Positions 1 to 10,192 of a stretch of 64,000 bases of DNA are shown piece after piece (positions within the stretch are counted from its first letter, which is position 1; every line of letters begins with the position of its first letter). Location of the stretch: NCBI GenBank assembly GCA_028293825.1, contig JAQGNY010000010.1, positions 62,001 to 126,000 on the forward strand, given 5' to 3'. A program made the position numbers and the translations under genes. The DNA is from Verrucomicrobiaceae bacterium. Lineage in GTDB: Bacteria; Pseudomonadota; Gammaproteobacteria; Pseudomonadales; CAMLJR01. The notes beneath the pieces are model-generated. The model was not told the DNA's origin, made no database searches, and worked only from the letters and a program-made list of their open reading frames with translations.

Positions 1-1
1 G

Positions 2-67
2 CAGCGCATGACCGAGCTGGAACAACTGCTATTGCCGCATGGCCTGCAATCGGCACGTTCGCTTTAA
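2..67 (+). CDS. 3' end of an unidentified upstream gene
   Basis: An open frame enters from the left edge and stops with TAA at 65-67, five bases before lhgO starts at 73. Only about 21 residues are visible, starting QRMTELEQLL and ending SARSL. The tight spacing suggests co-transcription with lhgO. The piece is too short to identify, and it could be a chance open frame. Confidence 0.35.
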   Translation, partial: QRMTELEQLLLPHGLQSARSL

Positions 68-72
68 TTCGG

Positions 73-1308
73 ATGAAATACGATTTCATCGTAATTGGTG
101 GCGGTATTGTCGGCGCTGCCACCGCATGGCAATTAATTCAAACCTATCCCTCGCGTTCGACTTTATTAGTCGAGAAAGAAAGCGATTTCGCGCGCCATCA
201 AACCGGGCGCAACAGCGGCGTTATTCATGCGGGCGTCTACTACGCACCGGGAAGTCTTAAAGCGCAGTTCTGCAAAGAGGGCGCTGCGGCAACCATCGCT
301 TTTTGTCGCGAGCATAATTTGCCGTGGCAACAATGCGGGAAATTATTGATCGCCACCAGTGCGCTGGAAATAGAGCGCATGCACGCGCTGTTTAAGCGGT
401 GCCAGCAAAACGAAATTGCGGTGGAATTGCTGACCCGGACGCAACTGCGTGAGCGTGAGCCAAATATAAGCGGTGAAGGCGCGATCTATGTGCCCGCGAC
501 GGGGATGACCGATTACGCCGCTATTTGTCGCAAGCTTTTGCAATTATTCGTTGCGGCTGGCGGGTCGGTGCGCGCGAGTACCGAAGTAAAAACGATTGTC
601 GAGCACGCTAATAGCATCTCGATAATTACGAGCCGCGACGAAGAACTGCGCGGTGATTATTTAATTTCGTGCGCCGGTGTGATGGCGGATCGCTTGGCGC
701 GGTCACAGGGGTTGCGCGCCGATTTTCGTATCGTGCCGTTTCGCGGCGAATATTTTCGACTGCGCGACAATTCCGCATTGGACAATGTCCCGCTGGACCA
801 TGCCGCGCTGAATGTATCCCATCATATTTATCCAATACCCGATCCGACGCTGCCTTTTCTTGGCATTCATCTGACGCGCATGATCGATGGCGGCATTACC
901 ATCGGCCCCAATGCGGTGTTGGCGCCCGGGCGTGAGGCATACACAAATGCGCGGGTTAATTGGGGCGATATGACAGATATGGCGATGTTTTCAGGGTTTT
1001 GGCGTCTGCTGCCGCAATATTGGCAGCAGGGCGCACGTGAATTGAGAAACAGTTTATTTATCGATGCGTATCTGCGTGAGGCGCAAAAATATTGTCCGCA
1101 TTTAACGCGCGAAGATTTGTTGCCCCATCCTTCCGGTATTCGTGCGCAGGCTGTCGATCGTACCGGCAAACTTGTGCAGGATTTTTTGTTTGTTGAAAGC
1201 ACTCGCAGCTTACATGTATGCAATGCGCCATCGCCTGCAGCGACATCGGCAATTCCTATTGCGCGTCACATTGTTGAGCGAATTTCCCCGCGTTTTTCTG
1301 CTGTTTAA
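73..1308 (+). CDS. lhgO: L-2-hydroxyglutarate dehydrogenase (FAD-dependent, LhgO family)
   Basis: This 411-residue protein probably oxidises L-2-hydroxyglutarate to 2-oxoglutarate and passes electrons to the quinone pool at the inner membrane. The N-terminal dinucleotide-binding motif GGGIVG is at residues 9-14. The family block HQTGRNSGVIHAGVYY follows at about 41-56, and a glycine-rich block lies near the C-terminus. The length matches the family (about 400). The nested upstream frame from base 39 is a shadow. The gene stands alone apart from the cut-off gene ahead of it, and a weak hairpin follows the stop. Confidence 0.9.
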   Translation: MKYDFIVIGGGIVGAATAWQLIQTYPSRSTLLVEKESDFARHQTGRNSGVIHAGVYYAPGSLKAQFCKEGAAATIAFCREHNLPWQQCGKLLIATSALEIERMHALFKRCQQNEIAVELLTRTQLREREPNISGEGAIYVPATGMTDYAAICRKLLQLFVAAGGSVRASTEVKTIVEHANSISIITSRDEELRGDYLISCAGVMADRLARSQGLRADFRIVPFRGEYFRLRDNSALDNVPLDHAALNVSHHIYPIPDPTLPFLGIHLTRMIDGGITIGPNAVLAPGREAYTNARVNWGDMTDMAMFSGFWRLLPQYWQQGARELRNSLFIDAYLREAQKYCPHLTREDLLPHPSGIRAQAVDRTGKLVQDFLFVESTRSLHVCNAPSPAATSAIPIARHIVERISPRFSAV

Positions 1309-1502
1309 GCAGCGTCGAATCAAAAAAGCCGTGAAAATCAGCCTTTTTTCACCGTTGTGGTAGAAAAATGCTTGTATTGCAGTATTTGTTCGTCTATATG
1401 TTGCGCAGACATTTGCTGACGATGCGTAATTTATCGGTTTTTCTAGCTAAATTTGCGTAGCAGCAGTGTCGTTGGGGTGAATTCAACTCGCATAGGATCC
1501 TA

Positions 1503-1952
1503 ATGATGGCAACGATAAAAGCTGCACCAAAGAAAGCTGCACCGAAGAAAGCCGCACCAAAAACCGCCGCTAAACCGGCTGCTAAAAAAGCTGTTGCGAA
1601 AAAAGCAGTTGCTGCTGCACCGAAAAAAGCAGCGGCCGCAGTAACCGCCAAATTGTCGAAAAGCCAAGTGCTGACCACGATTGCAGAAACCACCGCGTTA
1701 ACGCGCAAACAGGTTTCCGCAGTATTCGATGAAATCGAGTCGCTGATCGAGCGCAGCATCGGCAAAAAAGGTTTGGGCGAATTTACGCTGCCCGGCCTGC
1801 TGAAAATCACCACGGTGAAAAAGCCTGCGAAAAAAGCTCGCAAAGGCATCAATCCGTTCACCGGCGAAGAAACAACATTCAAAGCCAAGCCTGCCAGCGT
1901 CGCGGTAAAAGTGCGTCCGCTGAAAAAACTGAAAGGTTTTGTTGAGGCGTAA
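1503..1952 (+). CDS. HU-family DNA-binding protein with lysine/alanine-rich histone-like tail
   Basis: The C-terminal part (about residues 50-149) is an HU/IHF fold: a helical start (LSKSQVLTTIAETTALTRKQV), then the beta-arm with GKKGLGEFTLPGLLKI and the GINPFTGEE block. About 48 residues ahead of it are almost only Ala, Lys and Pro in AAPKK/AAKK units, like the tails of histone H1-like bacterial proteins. It probably compacts or bends DNA. An AGGA site at 1494-1497 serves either of two adjacent ATGs (1503, 1506). The tail is built from short DNA repeats. A strong hairpin follows the stop. Confidence 0.9.
   Translation: MMATIKAAPKKAAPKKAAPKTAAKPAAKKAVAKKAVAAAPKKAAAAVTAKLSKSQVLTTIAETTALTRKQVSAVFDEIESLIERSIGKKGLGEFTLPGLLKITTVKKPAKKARKGINPFTGEETTFKAKPASVAVKVRPLKKLKGFVEA
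1518..1562 (+). repeat. Three tandem 15-bp units inside the HU tail
   Basis: Units at 1518-1532 (AAAGCTGCACCAAAG), 1533-1547 and 1548-1562 differ at one to three bases. Each encodes KAAPK in frame. Gain or loss of a unit would lengthen or shorten the basic tail by five residues without a frameshift. Confidence 0.85.
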
Positions 1953-1964
1953 TTAGCTGTTTTG

Positions 1965-1990
1965 ACATCGGAGTCCTCGGGCTCCGATGT
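1965..1990 (+). terminator. Hairpin after the HU gene
   Basis: Nine-base-pair perfect stem (ACATCGGAG with CTCCGATGT) and an eight-base loop, 13 bases after the stop codon. The T tract after it is short, so termination strength is uncertain. Confidence 0.6.
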
Positions 1991-2200
1991 TTCACTCCCC
2001 CGCTTTAATCGTCAAATCCGCCGTTTTAATTCTTGATTGCCTCAACGCCGCGCTTTTTTGAGCACGCTTTAGCCACCGTTTGCCCGTTACCGTTGTTTGC
2101 CCGTTACTGATAGTGGGAGGCATCGGGTATAATCGCGCGCTCTCAGTGTGGGATCGGTCCGTTTGCTCTCGCTGGCCGTTTGTTTTTGTGGGGAAATTCA

Positions 2201-2497
2201 ATGCCTATCTATGAATACCGTTGCGACGCTTGCGCGCACCAGCTCGAAGCCTTGCAGAAGCTGAGCGATGCTCCGTTGCTGGAATGCCCGGTCTGCAAAA
2301 AGCCCGCATTGCGCAAACAAGTTTCGGCAGCTGGCTTTCGCCTCAAAGGCGGCGGTTGGTATGAAACCGATTTTAAATCGGGCGCCAAGAAAAACGTGGC
2401 GGGCGATTCCGGTGCCGGCTCCTCCGGCGAAGCGGCGGCGAAACCAGCAGCCAGCACACCTGCTCCATCGACACCGACGCCAACGAGCAATAGCTGA
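2201..2497 (+). CDS. FmdB-family zinc-ribbon protein
   Basis: This 98-residue protein starts MPIYEYRCDAC, the hallmark of the FmdB/CxxC zinc-ribbon regulators. A second pair, CPVC, completes a four-cysteine zinc site. The N-terminal half ends at about residue 55 after the GFRLKGGGWYETDF block, and a Gly/Ser/Ala/Pro/Thr-rich low-complexity tail follows. The ATG at 2201 fits the family start; an in-frame TTG at 2180 would add seven poorly conserved residues. It lies directly before aspS, as in Pseudomonas. Function is unknown; regulatory roles have been suggested for the family. Confidence 0.85.
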   Translation: MPIYEYRCDACAHQLEALQKLSDAPLLECPVCKKPALRKQVSAAGFRLKGGGWYETDFKSGAKKNVAGDSGAGSSGEAAAKPAASTPAPSTPTPTSNS

Positions 2498-2571
2498 GTT
2501 GAAAATGTATGCAGCCCTATTTTCATTCGTTACTGTTTTCATTCATTGATGTAAGGAATTAGCACTTGACC

Positions 2572-4341
2572 ATGCGCAGCCATTATTGCGGAACCCTTCG
2601 CGCCGAACACATCGATCAGCAAATCACTCTGTGCGGATGGGTCGATCGACGCCGCGATCATGGCGGTGTGATCTTCCTCGATGTGCGTGATCGCGATGGC
2701 ATTGTGCAAGTGGTGTTCGATCCCGACGTCGGCGAATTTTTTCAACGCGCCGATAAAGTTCGCAGCGAATATGTCGTGAAAATCGTTGGTCGCGTGCGTG
2801 CGCGCAGTGCGAACACAATCAATCCGAATATGCCGACCGGCACGATCGAAGTGCTGGGTAAAGAAATCGAAATTCTGAATGCCGCAGCGACGCCACCATT
2901 CCCGCTCGATGAACACAACTCGGTCGGCGAAGAAGTGCGCCTGCGCTATCGCTATCTCGATTTGCGCCGCCCGGAAATGCAAGAGCGTATGCGCCTGCGC
3001 GCGCGCATCACATCGACATTGCGCGGCTATCTCGATGCGCAAGGTTTTCTCGATCTGGAAACGCCGATTCTGACGCGCGCAACACCTGAGGGCGCACGCG
3101 ATTATCTGGTGCCGAGCCGCACGCACGCCGGTAAGTTTTTCGCATTGCCGCAATCGCCGCAGTTGTTCAAACAATTGCTGATGGTTTCTGGTTTTGATCG
3201 CTACTATCAAATCGCCAAATGTTTTCGCGATGAAGATTTGCGCGCGGATCGTCAGCCCGAATTTACCCAGATCGACATCGAGACCTCTTTTCTCGATGCC
3301 GAAGACATCATGGCGATTACCGAGGGCATGATTCGCGATTTATTTAAAACCGTGCTCGATGTCGATCTCGGTGCCTTTCCACGCATGCATTATTCGGAAG
3401 CAATCAATCGCTTTGGTTCGGACAAACCGGATCTGCGTATTCCGCTCGAATTGGTCACCGTTTGCGATCTGATGAAGCAGGTCGATTTCAAAGTATTCAG
3501 CGGCCCAGCGAACGATCCGAAAAGCCGCGTCGCCGCGTTGAAAGTCACCGGTGGCGGCGCGAAATTAACGCGCAAGCAAATTGATGAATACGGCAATTAT
3601 GTCGGTAATTACGGCGCGAAAGGTTTGGCGTGGATCAAGGTTAACGAGCTCGCTAAAGGCATCGAAGGTCTGCAATCGCCGATTATTAAATTCATGCCCG
3701 CCGATGTTGTGACGCAATTGATCGAGCGTTTGAACGCGGTCGATGGCGATATTATTTTCTTCGGTGCCGACAAGAAAAAAATCGTCGCCGATGCGATGGG
3801 CGCGCTGCGCATCAAAGTCGGCCACGATCTGAATATGCTTGAGCGTCCGTGGGCACCGATGTGGGTTGTCGACTTCCCGATGTTTGAAGAAAGCGACGAT
3901 GGCAGCCTCACTTCCTGCCACCATCCCTTTACCGCGCCGCTGTGCACGCCGGAAGAGTTGGCGCAAAATCCCGCCGCGGCTTTATCTAACGCCTACGATA
4001 TGGTGCTGAATGGCACCGAGCTCGGCGGCGGTTCCATCCGTATTCACAATCGCGACATGCAGGAAGCGGTATTTCGCGTGCTCGGTATCGGCGCTGAAGA
4101 AGCCGAAGAAAAATTCGGCTTCCTGCTCGATGCTTTGAAATACGGCGCGCCGCCGCACGGCGGTTTGGCCTTCGGCCTCGACCGGTTGGTGATGCTGATG
4201 ACCGGCGCCAAATCGATTCGCGACGTAATTGCGTTCCCGAAAACACAAACAGCCGCTTGCTTGATGACCGACGCGCCGGGCGCAGTCGATGCGGCACAAT
4301 TGCGCGAATTAAATATTCGTCTGCGCAAGAACGAGGAGTAA
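2572..4341 (+). CDS. aspS: Aspartyl-tRNA synthetase
   Basis: Class IIb synthetase of 589 residues that charges tRNA-Asp. Order: OB-fold anticodon domain (1 to about 105, with [11 protein letters not shown]), catalytic core with [25 protein letters not shown] and [13 protein letters not shown], a bacterial GAD insert in the middle, then motif 3 ([15 protein letters not shown]). The start at 2572 matches the MRSHYCG family start. An in-frame TTG at 2566 is better spaced from AAGGA (2553-2557) and would add two residues. His30 is the residue found in the non-discriminating Pseudomonas enzyme, where E. coli has Leu. Confidence 0.97.
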   Translation: MRSHYCGTLRAEHIDQQITLCGWVDRRRDHGGVIFLDVRDRDGIVQVVFDPDVGEFFQRADKVRSEYVVKIVGRVRARSANTINPNMPTGTIEVLGKEIEILNAAATPPFPLDEHNSVGEEVRLRYRYLDLRRPEMQERMRLRARITSTLRGYLDAQGFLDLETPILTRATPEGARDYLVPSRTHAGKFFALPQSPQLFKQLLMVSGFDRYYQIAKCFRDEDLRADRQPEFTQIDIETSFLDAEDIMAITEGMIRDLFKTVLDVDLGAFPRMHYSEAINRFGSDKPDLRIPLELVTVCDLMKQVDFKVFSGPANDPKSRVAALKVTGGGAKLTRKQIDEYGNYVGNYGAKGLAWIKVNELAKGIEGLQSPIIKFMPADVVTQLIERLNAVDGDIIFFGADKKKIVADAMGALRIKVGHDLNMLERPWAPMWVVDFPMFEESDDGSLTSCHHPFTAPLCTPEELAQNPAAALSNAYDMVLNGTELGGGSIRIHNRDMQEAVFRVLGIGAEEAEEKFGFLLDALKYGAPPHGGLAFGLDRLVMLMTGAKSIRDVIAFPKTQTAACLMTDAPGAVDAAQLRELNIRLRKNEE

Positions 4342-4345
4342 GGCG

Positions 4346-5095
4346 ATGGCGGGACATTCGAAATGGGCGAACATCAAGCACCGCAAAGCCCGTCAGGACG
4401 CAAAGAAAGGTAAGGTTTTCACCAAACTGATTCGCGAATTAACTATTGCCGCGCGGCTTGGCGGCGGTGATCCCAGCGACAACCCTCGTCTGCGCACAGC
4501 CATCGACAAAGCATTGATCGCGAATATGACGCGCGACACCATCGACCGCGCCGTCTCGCGCGGCGCCGGTACCGATGAAGCGGATAACGTCGAAGAATTA
4601 ACTTACGAAGGTTATGCGCCCGGTGGTGTTGCGATATTGGTTGAAGCGATGACCGACAATCGCAATCGCACGGTGGCCGAAGTGCGTCACGCGTTTAACA
4701 AACGCGGTGGCAATCTCGGTACCGACGGTTCAGTCAATTACTTGTTTGCGCGTAAAGGCCAAATTATTTTTGAAGCCGGTGCCAACGAAGATCAAGTAAT
4801 GGAAGCAGCACTGGAAGCGGGTGCCGACGATGTCATCGCGCACGAAGACGGCTCTATCGAAGTACTAACGCCGTGGGAAACGGTAAACGCGGTGAAGGAT
4901 GCATTGGCGAAATCGGGATTGAAATCCGATAACGCCGATGTGGCCATGATCGCCGCGTTGTTAGTGCCGCTCGACAAAGACGCGGCCGAATCGTTGTTGA
5001 ATCTGGTCGATGCGCTCGAAGATCTCGATGATGTGCAAAACGTTTATACCAACGCGGATATTTCCGCCGAAGTGATGGAGCAGCTCAACGCCTGA
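4346..5095 (+). CDS. yebC: YebC/PmpR-family protein
   Basis: A 249-residue protein starting [25 protein letters not shown], the classic YebC/TACO1 signature. The family includes transcription regulators such as PmpR and factors that help ribosomes through proline stretches. The start is five bases after aspS with GAGGAG just upstream, so the two are translated from one message. The ruvC gene follows after 91 bases. Length and order match the Pseudomonas aspS-yebC-ruvC block. Confidence 0.95.
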   Translation: MAGHSKWANIKHRKARQDAKKGKVFTKLIRELTIAARLGGGDPSDNPRLRTAIDKALIANMTRDTIDRAVSRGAGTDEADNVEELTYEGYAPGGVAILVEAMTDNRNRTVAEVRHAFNKRGGNLGTDGSVNYLFARKGQIIFEAGANEDQVMEAALEAGADDVIAHEDGSIEVLTPWETVNAVKDALAKSGLKSDNADVAMIAALLVPLDKDAAESLLNLVDALEDLDDVQNVYTNADISAEVMEQLNA

Positions 5096-5186
5096 CCTTT
5101 GGTTTATTCGCGCGATAGCGCCGGCGTGCTTGCCAGTATTGCCGGCGTTGTGAACATAATACCCAAACTCCCTTCTGGTCAGGCGC

Positions 5187-5717
5187 ATGACGGTTATTCT
5201 CGGTATTGATCCCGGTTCGCGCAAAACAGGCTTCGGGGTTATTTCAGTCAACGGCAGTCGTCACCAATATATTGCCAGCGGTGTTATTCGTCTGCCGCTG
5301 ATCGCCCTCGCAGACCGTTTGAAAATTATCTTCGACAGCGTTTCCGAAATTATCGATTTGCATCGACCCAATGAAGTGGCGGTGGAAGAGGTATTTATGG
5401 CGAAAAGCGCAGGTTCGGCTTTGAAGTTGGGGCAGGCGCGTGGCGCCGCCATTGTCGCCTGCGTTAATCGTCAAGTTATCGTGGCCGAATATACTGCGCG
5501 GCAAATCAAACAATCGGTGGTCGGCACTGGCGCTGCACAAAAAGAGCAGGTACAGCATATGGTGATGACGCTGTTGAAATTGCCGGCCGCACCGCAGGAA
5601 GATGCTGCCGATGCGTTGGCCGCCGCGTTGTGTCATGCGCATGCGCGCCAGGGTTTGCTTGGTATGGCAATGCCGGGACAATTGCGCGGACGCATGAAGC
5701 GCGGCCGGTTAGGTTGA
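5187..5717 (+). CDS. ruvC: Holliday junction resolvase RuvC
   Basis: This 176-residue nuclease cuts Holliday junctions in complex with RuvAB. The first acidic residue is Asp8 in [16 protein letters not shown]. The next lies in [22 protein letters not shown], and the last pair in [15 protein letters not shown]. Together these give the RNase H-like catalytic site. The basic C-terminus ([10 protein letters not shown]) suits DNA binding. ruvA follows after 86 bases. Confidence 0.96.
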   Translation: MTVILGIDPGSRKTGFGVISVNGSRHQYIASGVIRLPLIALADRLKIIFDSVSEIIDLHRPNEVAVEEVFMAKSAGSALKLGQARGAAIVACVNRQVIVAEYTARQIKQSVVGTGAAQKEQVQHMVMTLLKLPAAPQEDAADALAAALCHAHARQGLLGMAMPGQLRGRMKRGRLG

Positions 5718-5803
5718 TTCATTAAACATGCAAAGTGATTGGTGCAATCGGTTAAACCGCAGACTTTCTAAAACGTACACACGACAACAGAAGATCCATT
5801 TCA

Positions 5804-6415
5804 ATGATCGGCAGAATTCGCGGCAAATTACTCGATAAACAAGCACCGGAAATTCTGGTGGACGTCAGCGGTGTCGGCTATGAAATTCAAGCGCCAATGA
5901 CCACGATTTATCAATTACCCGCTATCGGCGAAAACGTCGAATTATTTACGCATTTGGTGGTGCGTGAAGATGCACATTTATTATTTGGCTTTGCCACCGC
6001 TCAAGATCGCGCGTTGTTTCGCTCGCTGATTAAAGTAAATGGCGTCGGTCCGAAATTAGCGCTGACGATTTTATCCGGCATGGATGTGCACGACTTTGTG
6101 CGCTGTGTGCGCGACAGCGATACTGCGGGTTTAGTGCGCTTACCTGGCGTCGGCAAAAAAACGGCGGAACGACTGTTGATCGAAATGCGCGACCGCTTAC
6201 GCGATTGGCATGTCGATGGCGTCGCGGTGGCGGAAGGTTCGGCGCAATTGCCGGTGCGCGAGAACGGTCATTTGCTCGATGCCGAGTCGGCGTTGATTGC
6301 GCTCGGTTACAAACCGCAAGAAGCGACGCGCATGGTGACGGCGGTGAAGAGCGACACGATTACCAGCAGCGAGGAATTGATTCGCGCTGCACTGAAAAAA
6401 TCGGTGAAGAGTTAA
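5804..6415 (+). CDS. ruvA: Holliday junction branch migration protein RuvA
   Basis: A 203-residue protein that tetramerises on four-way junctions and guides the RuvB motor. It starts [12 protein letters not shown] with the OB-fold domain I, then has the helix-hairpin-helix pair ([15 protein letters not shown] and [19 protein letters not shown]). A linker and the RuvB-binding domain III follow ([17 protein letters not shown]). Its stop codon touches the ruvB start. Confidence 0.97.
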   Translation: MIGRIRGKLLDKQAPEILVDVSGVGYEIQAPMTTIYQLPAIGENVELFTHLVVREDAHLLFGFATAQDRALFRSLIKVNGVGPKLALTILSGMDVHDFVRCVRDSDTAGLVRLPGVGKKTAERLLIEMRDRLRDWHVDGVAVAEGSAQLPVRENGHLLDAESALIALGYKPQEATRMVTAVKSDTITSSEELIRAALKKSVKS

Positions 6416-7486
6416 ATGATTGAACACGATCGATTGATTTCTCCGGCTGCCGCGACGCCGCGTGAAGACGGTCTCGATCGCGCGGTGCGACCAAAAACGC
6501 TGGCCGATTATGTCGGCCAGCCGATTGTGCGCGAGCAAATGGAAATTTTCGTTAGCGCCGCGCGTCAGCGCAACGAGCCGCTCGATCACACGTTAATTTT
6601 CGGACCGCCCGGTCTCGGTAAAACCACGCTTGCGAATATTCTCGCGAACGAAATGGGCGTGTCATTAAAAACGACTTCAGGCCCGGTGCTGGAGCGTGCG
6701 GGCGATCTCGCTGCGTTGATGACGAATCTCGAACCGAACGATGTGTTGTTTATCGATGAAATCCATCGTCTGAGCCCGCAGATCGAAGAAATATTGTATC
6801 CGGCGATGGAAGATTTTCAGCTCGATATCATGATCGGCGAAGGCCCCGGTGCGCGTTCGATCAAGCTCGATTTACCGCCGTTTACATTGGTTGGCGCGAC
6901 CACGCGTGCAGGATTATTGACGTCGCCATTGCGCGATCGTTTCGGCATCGTGCAGCGACTGGAGTTTTATAACGTCGCGGATTTAACCCATATCGTGCAA
7001 CGCGCCGGCAATATTATCGGCATTAATATCGAGCCGGCCGGCGCCGTCGAAATTGCGCGCCGCGCGCGCGGCACACCGCGCATCGCCAATCGTTTATTGC
7101 GCCGCGTGCGCGATTACGCCGAAGTAAAAAGCAACGGTACCATCAGTGCTGAAATCGCCGACCTCGCATTAAATATGTTGAATATCGATCAGCACGGTTT
7201 CGATCATCTCGACCGGCGTTTACTGTTGGTGATGATCGAAATGTTCGACGGCGGTCCGGTAGGTGTTGAAAGCCTCGCCGCTGCGATCAGCGAAGAACGC
7301 GACACCATCGAAGACGTGCTCGAACCGTTTTTAATTCAGCAGGGTTACATTGTGCGCACGCCGCGCGGACGCATGGCAACGCGCAGTGCCTATCTGCATT
7401 TCGGTTTGAAATACGAGCGTTTTCAAGACCAACGCGGACAAAATTCGCTGCCGCTCGATCGATTTGATAACGAGGGTGAAGCGTGA
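6416..7486 (+). CDS. ruvB: Holliday junction helicase motor RuvB
   Basis: AAA+ ATPase of 356 residues that drives branch migration with RuvA. Walker A is GPPGLGKT at residues 63-70 and Walker B is [10 protein letters not shown] at about 110. Sensor 1 lies in [11 protein letters not shown], and the arginine finger region in SPLRDRFG. The winged-helix C-terminus includes RTPRGRMAT. The ATG directly follows the ruvA stop, and the ybgC GTG overlaps its last four bases. Confidence 0.97.
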   Translation: MIEHDRLISPAAATPREDGLDRAVRPKTLADYVGQPIVREQMEIFVSAARQRNEPLDHTLIFGPPGLGKTTLANILANEMGVSLKTTSGPVLERAGDLAALMTNLEPNDVLFIDEIHRLSPQIEEILYPAMEDFQLDIMIGEGPGARSIKLDLPPFTLVGATTRAGLLTSPLRDRFGIVQRLEFYNVADLTHIVQRAGNIIGINIEPAGAVEIARRARGTPRIANRLLRRVRDYAEVKSNGTISAEIADLALNMLNIDQHGFDHLDRRLLLVMIEMFDGGPVGVESLAAAISEERDTIEDVLEPFLIQQGYIVRTPRGRMATRSAYLHFGLKYERFQDQRGQNSLPLDRFDNEGEA

Positions 7487-7887
7487 CCACCAAGGAATTC
7501 AAATGGCCGCTGCGAGTCTACATCGAGGACACCGATGCTGGCGGTATTGTTTTCTACATCAATTATTTGAAATACATGGAGCGCGCGCGGACCGAAATGT
7601 TGCGCGCCGTCGGCTTTGATAAAAATGCTGTTTTTAGCGAGGATCTAATGTTCGTGGTGCGCGCGGCGAATGTTCGTTATCGCCGTCCGGCGCGTCTCGA
7701 CGATGAAGTAATCGCCACCGCGCGTATCGTCGAAAGCCGCGCAGCGCAATTGATATTTGAACAGCGTATACTGCGCGGCGCTGAAGAATTGTGCGGCGGC
7801 AATGTGAATATTGCGTGTGTCGATAAAAATACGTTGAAGCCGAAACCAATTTCAAAGACGTTGCTGGTCGCATTAAATGCGCTGTGA
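7483..7887 (+). CDS. ybgC: YbgC-type acyl-CoA thioesterase of the Tol-Pal cluster
   Basis: Hot-dog-fold thioesterase of 134 residues. The family block [26 protein letters not shown] near the start contains the catalytic Asp18. The GTG start overlaps the ruvB stop (GTGA), so translation is coupled. YbgC acts on acyl-CoA or acyl-ACP in the cytoplasm and is linked to phospholipid metabolism next to the Tol-Pal machine. tolQ follows after about 100 bases. Confidence 0.94.
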   Translation: MTTKEFKWPLRVYIEDTDAGGIVFYINYLKYMERARTEMLRAVGFDKNAVFSEDLMFVVRAANVRYRRPARLDDEVIATARIVESRAAQLIFEQRILRGAEELCGGNVNIACVDKNTLKPKPISKTLLVALNAL

Positions 7888-7984
7888 TTTTCGCCAAACC
7901 GGCACTAACAATCGCGCCTGATTAATTTTGTCAGGTCCGAATTCAGCTTGTTGTACAGAGCGAGCGTGTAAGGAGTGTAAGCGG

Positions 7985-8674
7985 GTGAATCAAGAGCTTT
8001 CCGTTTTTCATTTGGTATTGAATGCAAGTTTGACGGTGCAAATCGTTATGTCGATTTTGCTGCTGGCCTCGATTGCATCGTGGTTTTTTATCGTGCAGCG
8101 CGCGTTATATTTCCGCGCCGCGCGGCAAGAGATGGAGGCATTCGAGCAGGAGTTTTGGTCCGGTATCGATCTCAGCCAATTGTTTCGTCAAGGTAACGGC
8201 AAAGGCGATGGCAGCCGCGTGGTCGGCGTCGAAGGGATTTTTCGCGCCGGTTTTAAAGAGTTTTCGCGTCTGCGTCAGCAGGGCTCAGGCGAGGCCGATG
8301 CGGTGATGGAAGGTTCGCAGCGCGCGATGCGCGTCGCGATGTCGCGCGAGCAAGAAAAATTAGCCGCGCATTTACCGTTTCTCGCAACCGTTGGTTCGAC
8401 CAGTCCGTATGTCGGTTTGTTTGGCACGGTATGGGGCATCATGTCGTCATTCCAAGGTTTGGCGACGGTGCAGCAGGCGACATTGCAGACTGTGGCACCG
8501 GGTATTTCCGAAGCGTTGGTCGCGACCGCGATGGGTTTGTTCGCGGCAATTCCAGCCGTTGTTGCATACAACCGTTTTGCGTCATCGGTCGAATATTTCG
8601 ACAATAAATACGACACCTTCGCTGAAGAGTTTTCCAGCATTCTTCACCGGCAGGCGCATGCGAAACGCGGTTAA
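7985..8674 (+). CDS. tolQ: Tol-Pal system proton channel subunit TolQ
   Basis: Inner-membrane protein of 229 residues, MotA/ExbB family. It works with TolR to use proton motive force on TolA during outer-membrane constriction. Three membrane segments are seen: one near residues 18-38, and a pair in TVGSTSPYVGLFGTVWGIM and LVATAMGLFAAIPAVVAYNRF. I chose the GTG at 7985, with AAGGAG at 7970-7975 and nine-base spacing. The longer frame from a TTG at 7928 lacks a site and family support. Confidence 0.94.
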   Translation: MNQELSVFHLVLNASLTVQIVMSILLLASIASWFFIVQRALYFRAARQEMEAFEQEFWSGIDLSQLFRQGNGKGDGSRVVGVEGIFRAGFKEFSRLRQQGSGEADAVMEGSQRAMRVAMSREQEKLAAHLPFLATVGSTSPYVGLFGTVWGIMSSFQGLATVQQATLQTVAPGISEALVATAMGLFAAIPAVVAYNRFASSVEYFDNKYDTFAEEFSSILHRQAHAKRG

Positions 8675-8747
8675 TCGCTTAACAGGCAAGTCATCGCTGA
8701 AGGCGCAATCGCTAAAAGCCCAATTGCCAAAAGTAAAGGTTCGATAA

Positions 8748-9188
8748 ATGGCGCGCGGAAAAAAACGCTACGGTGCAATGGCTGAGATCAACGTCGTTCC
8801 GTATATCGACGTGATGTTGGTGTTGTTGATCATTTTTATGGTGACGGCGCCGATGATTATGCAGGGCGTGCAGGTCGAATTGCCGCACGCAAAAGCGAAG
8901 CCTGTACCGCCGGAAGACGATAAACCACTCATCGTTTCACTCAAGGCGGACGGCTCTTATTTTATCGACTTGGGCACCAAGGAGCAGGCTGCGTCGGCGA
9001 CCTCGCTCAGCGATATCGCCGAACGTGTCGGCAAAGTGCTCAGCGCAAATCCAGAGAAAAAAGTTTTTGTTTGGGGCGATCGCCGTGTTCCTTATGGTGA
9101 TGTCGTCGAGCTTATGGCCGCGCTGCAAGGCGCTGGTGCCGCATCGGTGGGTCTCGTCACCGACGATCAGCCCACTAAAAAACCATAG
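8748..9188 (+). CDS. tolR: Tol-Pal system protein TolR
   Basis: Protein of 146 residues, ExbD family. A short cytoplasmic start is followed by one membrane helix (VPYIDVMLVLLIIFMVTAPM) carrying the conserved proton-path Asp, and then a periplasmic domain. It pairs with TolQ. The tolA GTG overlaps its stop by one base. Confidence 0.94.
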   Translation: MARGKKRYGAMAEINVVPYIDVMLVLLIIFMVTAPMIMQGVQVELPHAKAKPVPPEDDKPLIVSLKADGSYFIDLGTKEQAASATSLSDIAERVGKVLSANPEKKVFVWGDRRVPYGDVVELMAALQGAGAASVGLVTDDQPTKKP

Positions 9189-10165
9189 TGCAACGGTTTC
9201 GATCCATGCAAAAACCGATTGCGCTGCCGCTGACCATAACGCTGTTGCTGCACGCAGCGGTCGGCATAATGCTCGCGCTTAATTTTTCATTTAAGCCCGA
9301 TCCGGTCGTGTTGCCGCCGGAACCAAAAATTATCGACGCGACATTAGTTAGCCTTACCGCAGTACCTGCCGCACGCGCTGTGCAAAAACCGGTTGAAGCA
9401 CCGCCTGAACCTGTCGCCAAACCCGCCGCGCCACCGAAACCTACGCCCGTTGAAGCGCCTAAGCCGGAACTCAGCAAGCCTGAGCCGATCAAACCACAGC
9501 AACCGGTTGTGCCGGTACCTAAGCCTGATGTCGAAAAACAAAAGCAAGCCGAGCAGCAAAAACAAATAGAAAACGAAAAGCGCGTGCAGCTGGAAAAAGA
9601 TAAGTTAGAGAAAGACAAATTAGAAAAAGACAAAGTCGAAAAAGATAAACAAGCGCAGCTGCAAAAACAAAAGGCTGAGCAACAGAAACAAGAGCAGCAA
9701 AAGTTAGACGCCGAGCGGCAGCGTAAAGAGCAAGAGCAGGCCGACGCGTTGCGTAAAAAACAGCAGGAAGATCAAGCACGCAAACAGCGTGAGCAACAGG
9801 AAAAAAATGAGCTGGCCAAGGCTATGGCCGCTGAAGACAATGCCGTGCAGGCCGAGCGCGATCAAGAAGCAATTGCAAGTTTTCAAGGCAAAATTGCGCA
9901 CGATATCGAAAATAGCTGGAGTCGTCCGCCCAACGCGCGACTCGGCATGCAAGTAACATTGTCGATTCAACTGTTGCATTCGGGCGAGTTGGTCAATGTT
10001 TCGGTCGCGAAAAGCAGCGGTAACGATGCCTTCGATCAGTCAGCGGTGAGCGCAGTGCGCCGCGTCGCCAAGTTTCCGTATCTGAGTGGTTTGAGTCAAA
10101 ACCAGTTCGATAAAAATTTCCGCCCCTTGATGCTTAATTTTAATCCAACCGATTTGCGCCAGTAG
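9188..10165 (+). CDS. tolA: Tol-Pal system protein TolA
   Basis: A 325-residue inner-membrane protein that spans the periplasm. Order: membrane anchor (about residues 13-35), a Pro-rich segment (about 50-115), a long Lys/Glu/Gln helix rod with repeated LEKDK units (about 115-220), and a C-terminal TonB-like domain that meets Pal and TolB. The GTG at 9188 overlaps the tolR stop. An ATG at 9206 would drop six residues and neither start has a clear ribosome site. Confidence 0.93.
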   Translation: MQRFRSMQKPIALPLTITLLLHAAVGIMLALNFSFKPDPVVLPPEPKIIDATLVSLTAVPAARAVQKPVEAPPEPVAKPAAPPKPTPVEAPKPELSKPEPIKPQQPVVPVPKPDVEKQKQAEQQKQIENEKRVQLEKDKLEKDKLEKDKVEKDKQAQLQKQKAEQQKQEQQKLDAERQRKEQEQADALRKKQQEDQARKQREQQEKNELAKAMAAEDNAVQAERDQEAIASFQGKIAHDIENSWSRPPNARLGMQVTLSIQLLHSGELVNVSVAKSSGNDAFDQSAVSAVRRVAKFPYLSGLSQNQFDKNFRPLMLNFNPTDLRQ

Positions 10166-10192
10166 CTTGCGTTGGAATTATTGGAGAATCAG

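Noticed and set aside
2539-3210. 223-codon open frame antisense to aspS
   Set aside because: It lies fully opposite a certain gene, is rich in His/Arg/Ala as expected from the reverse of its codons, and has no family features.
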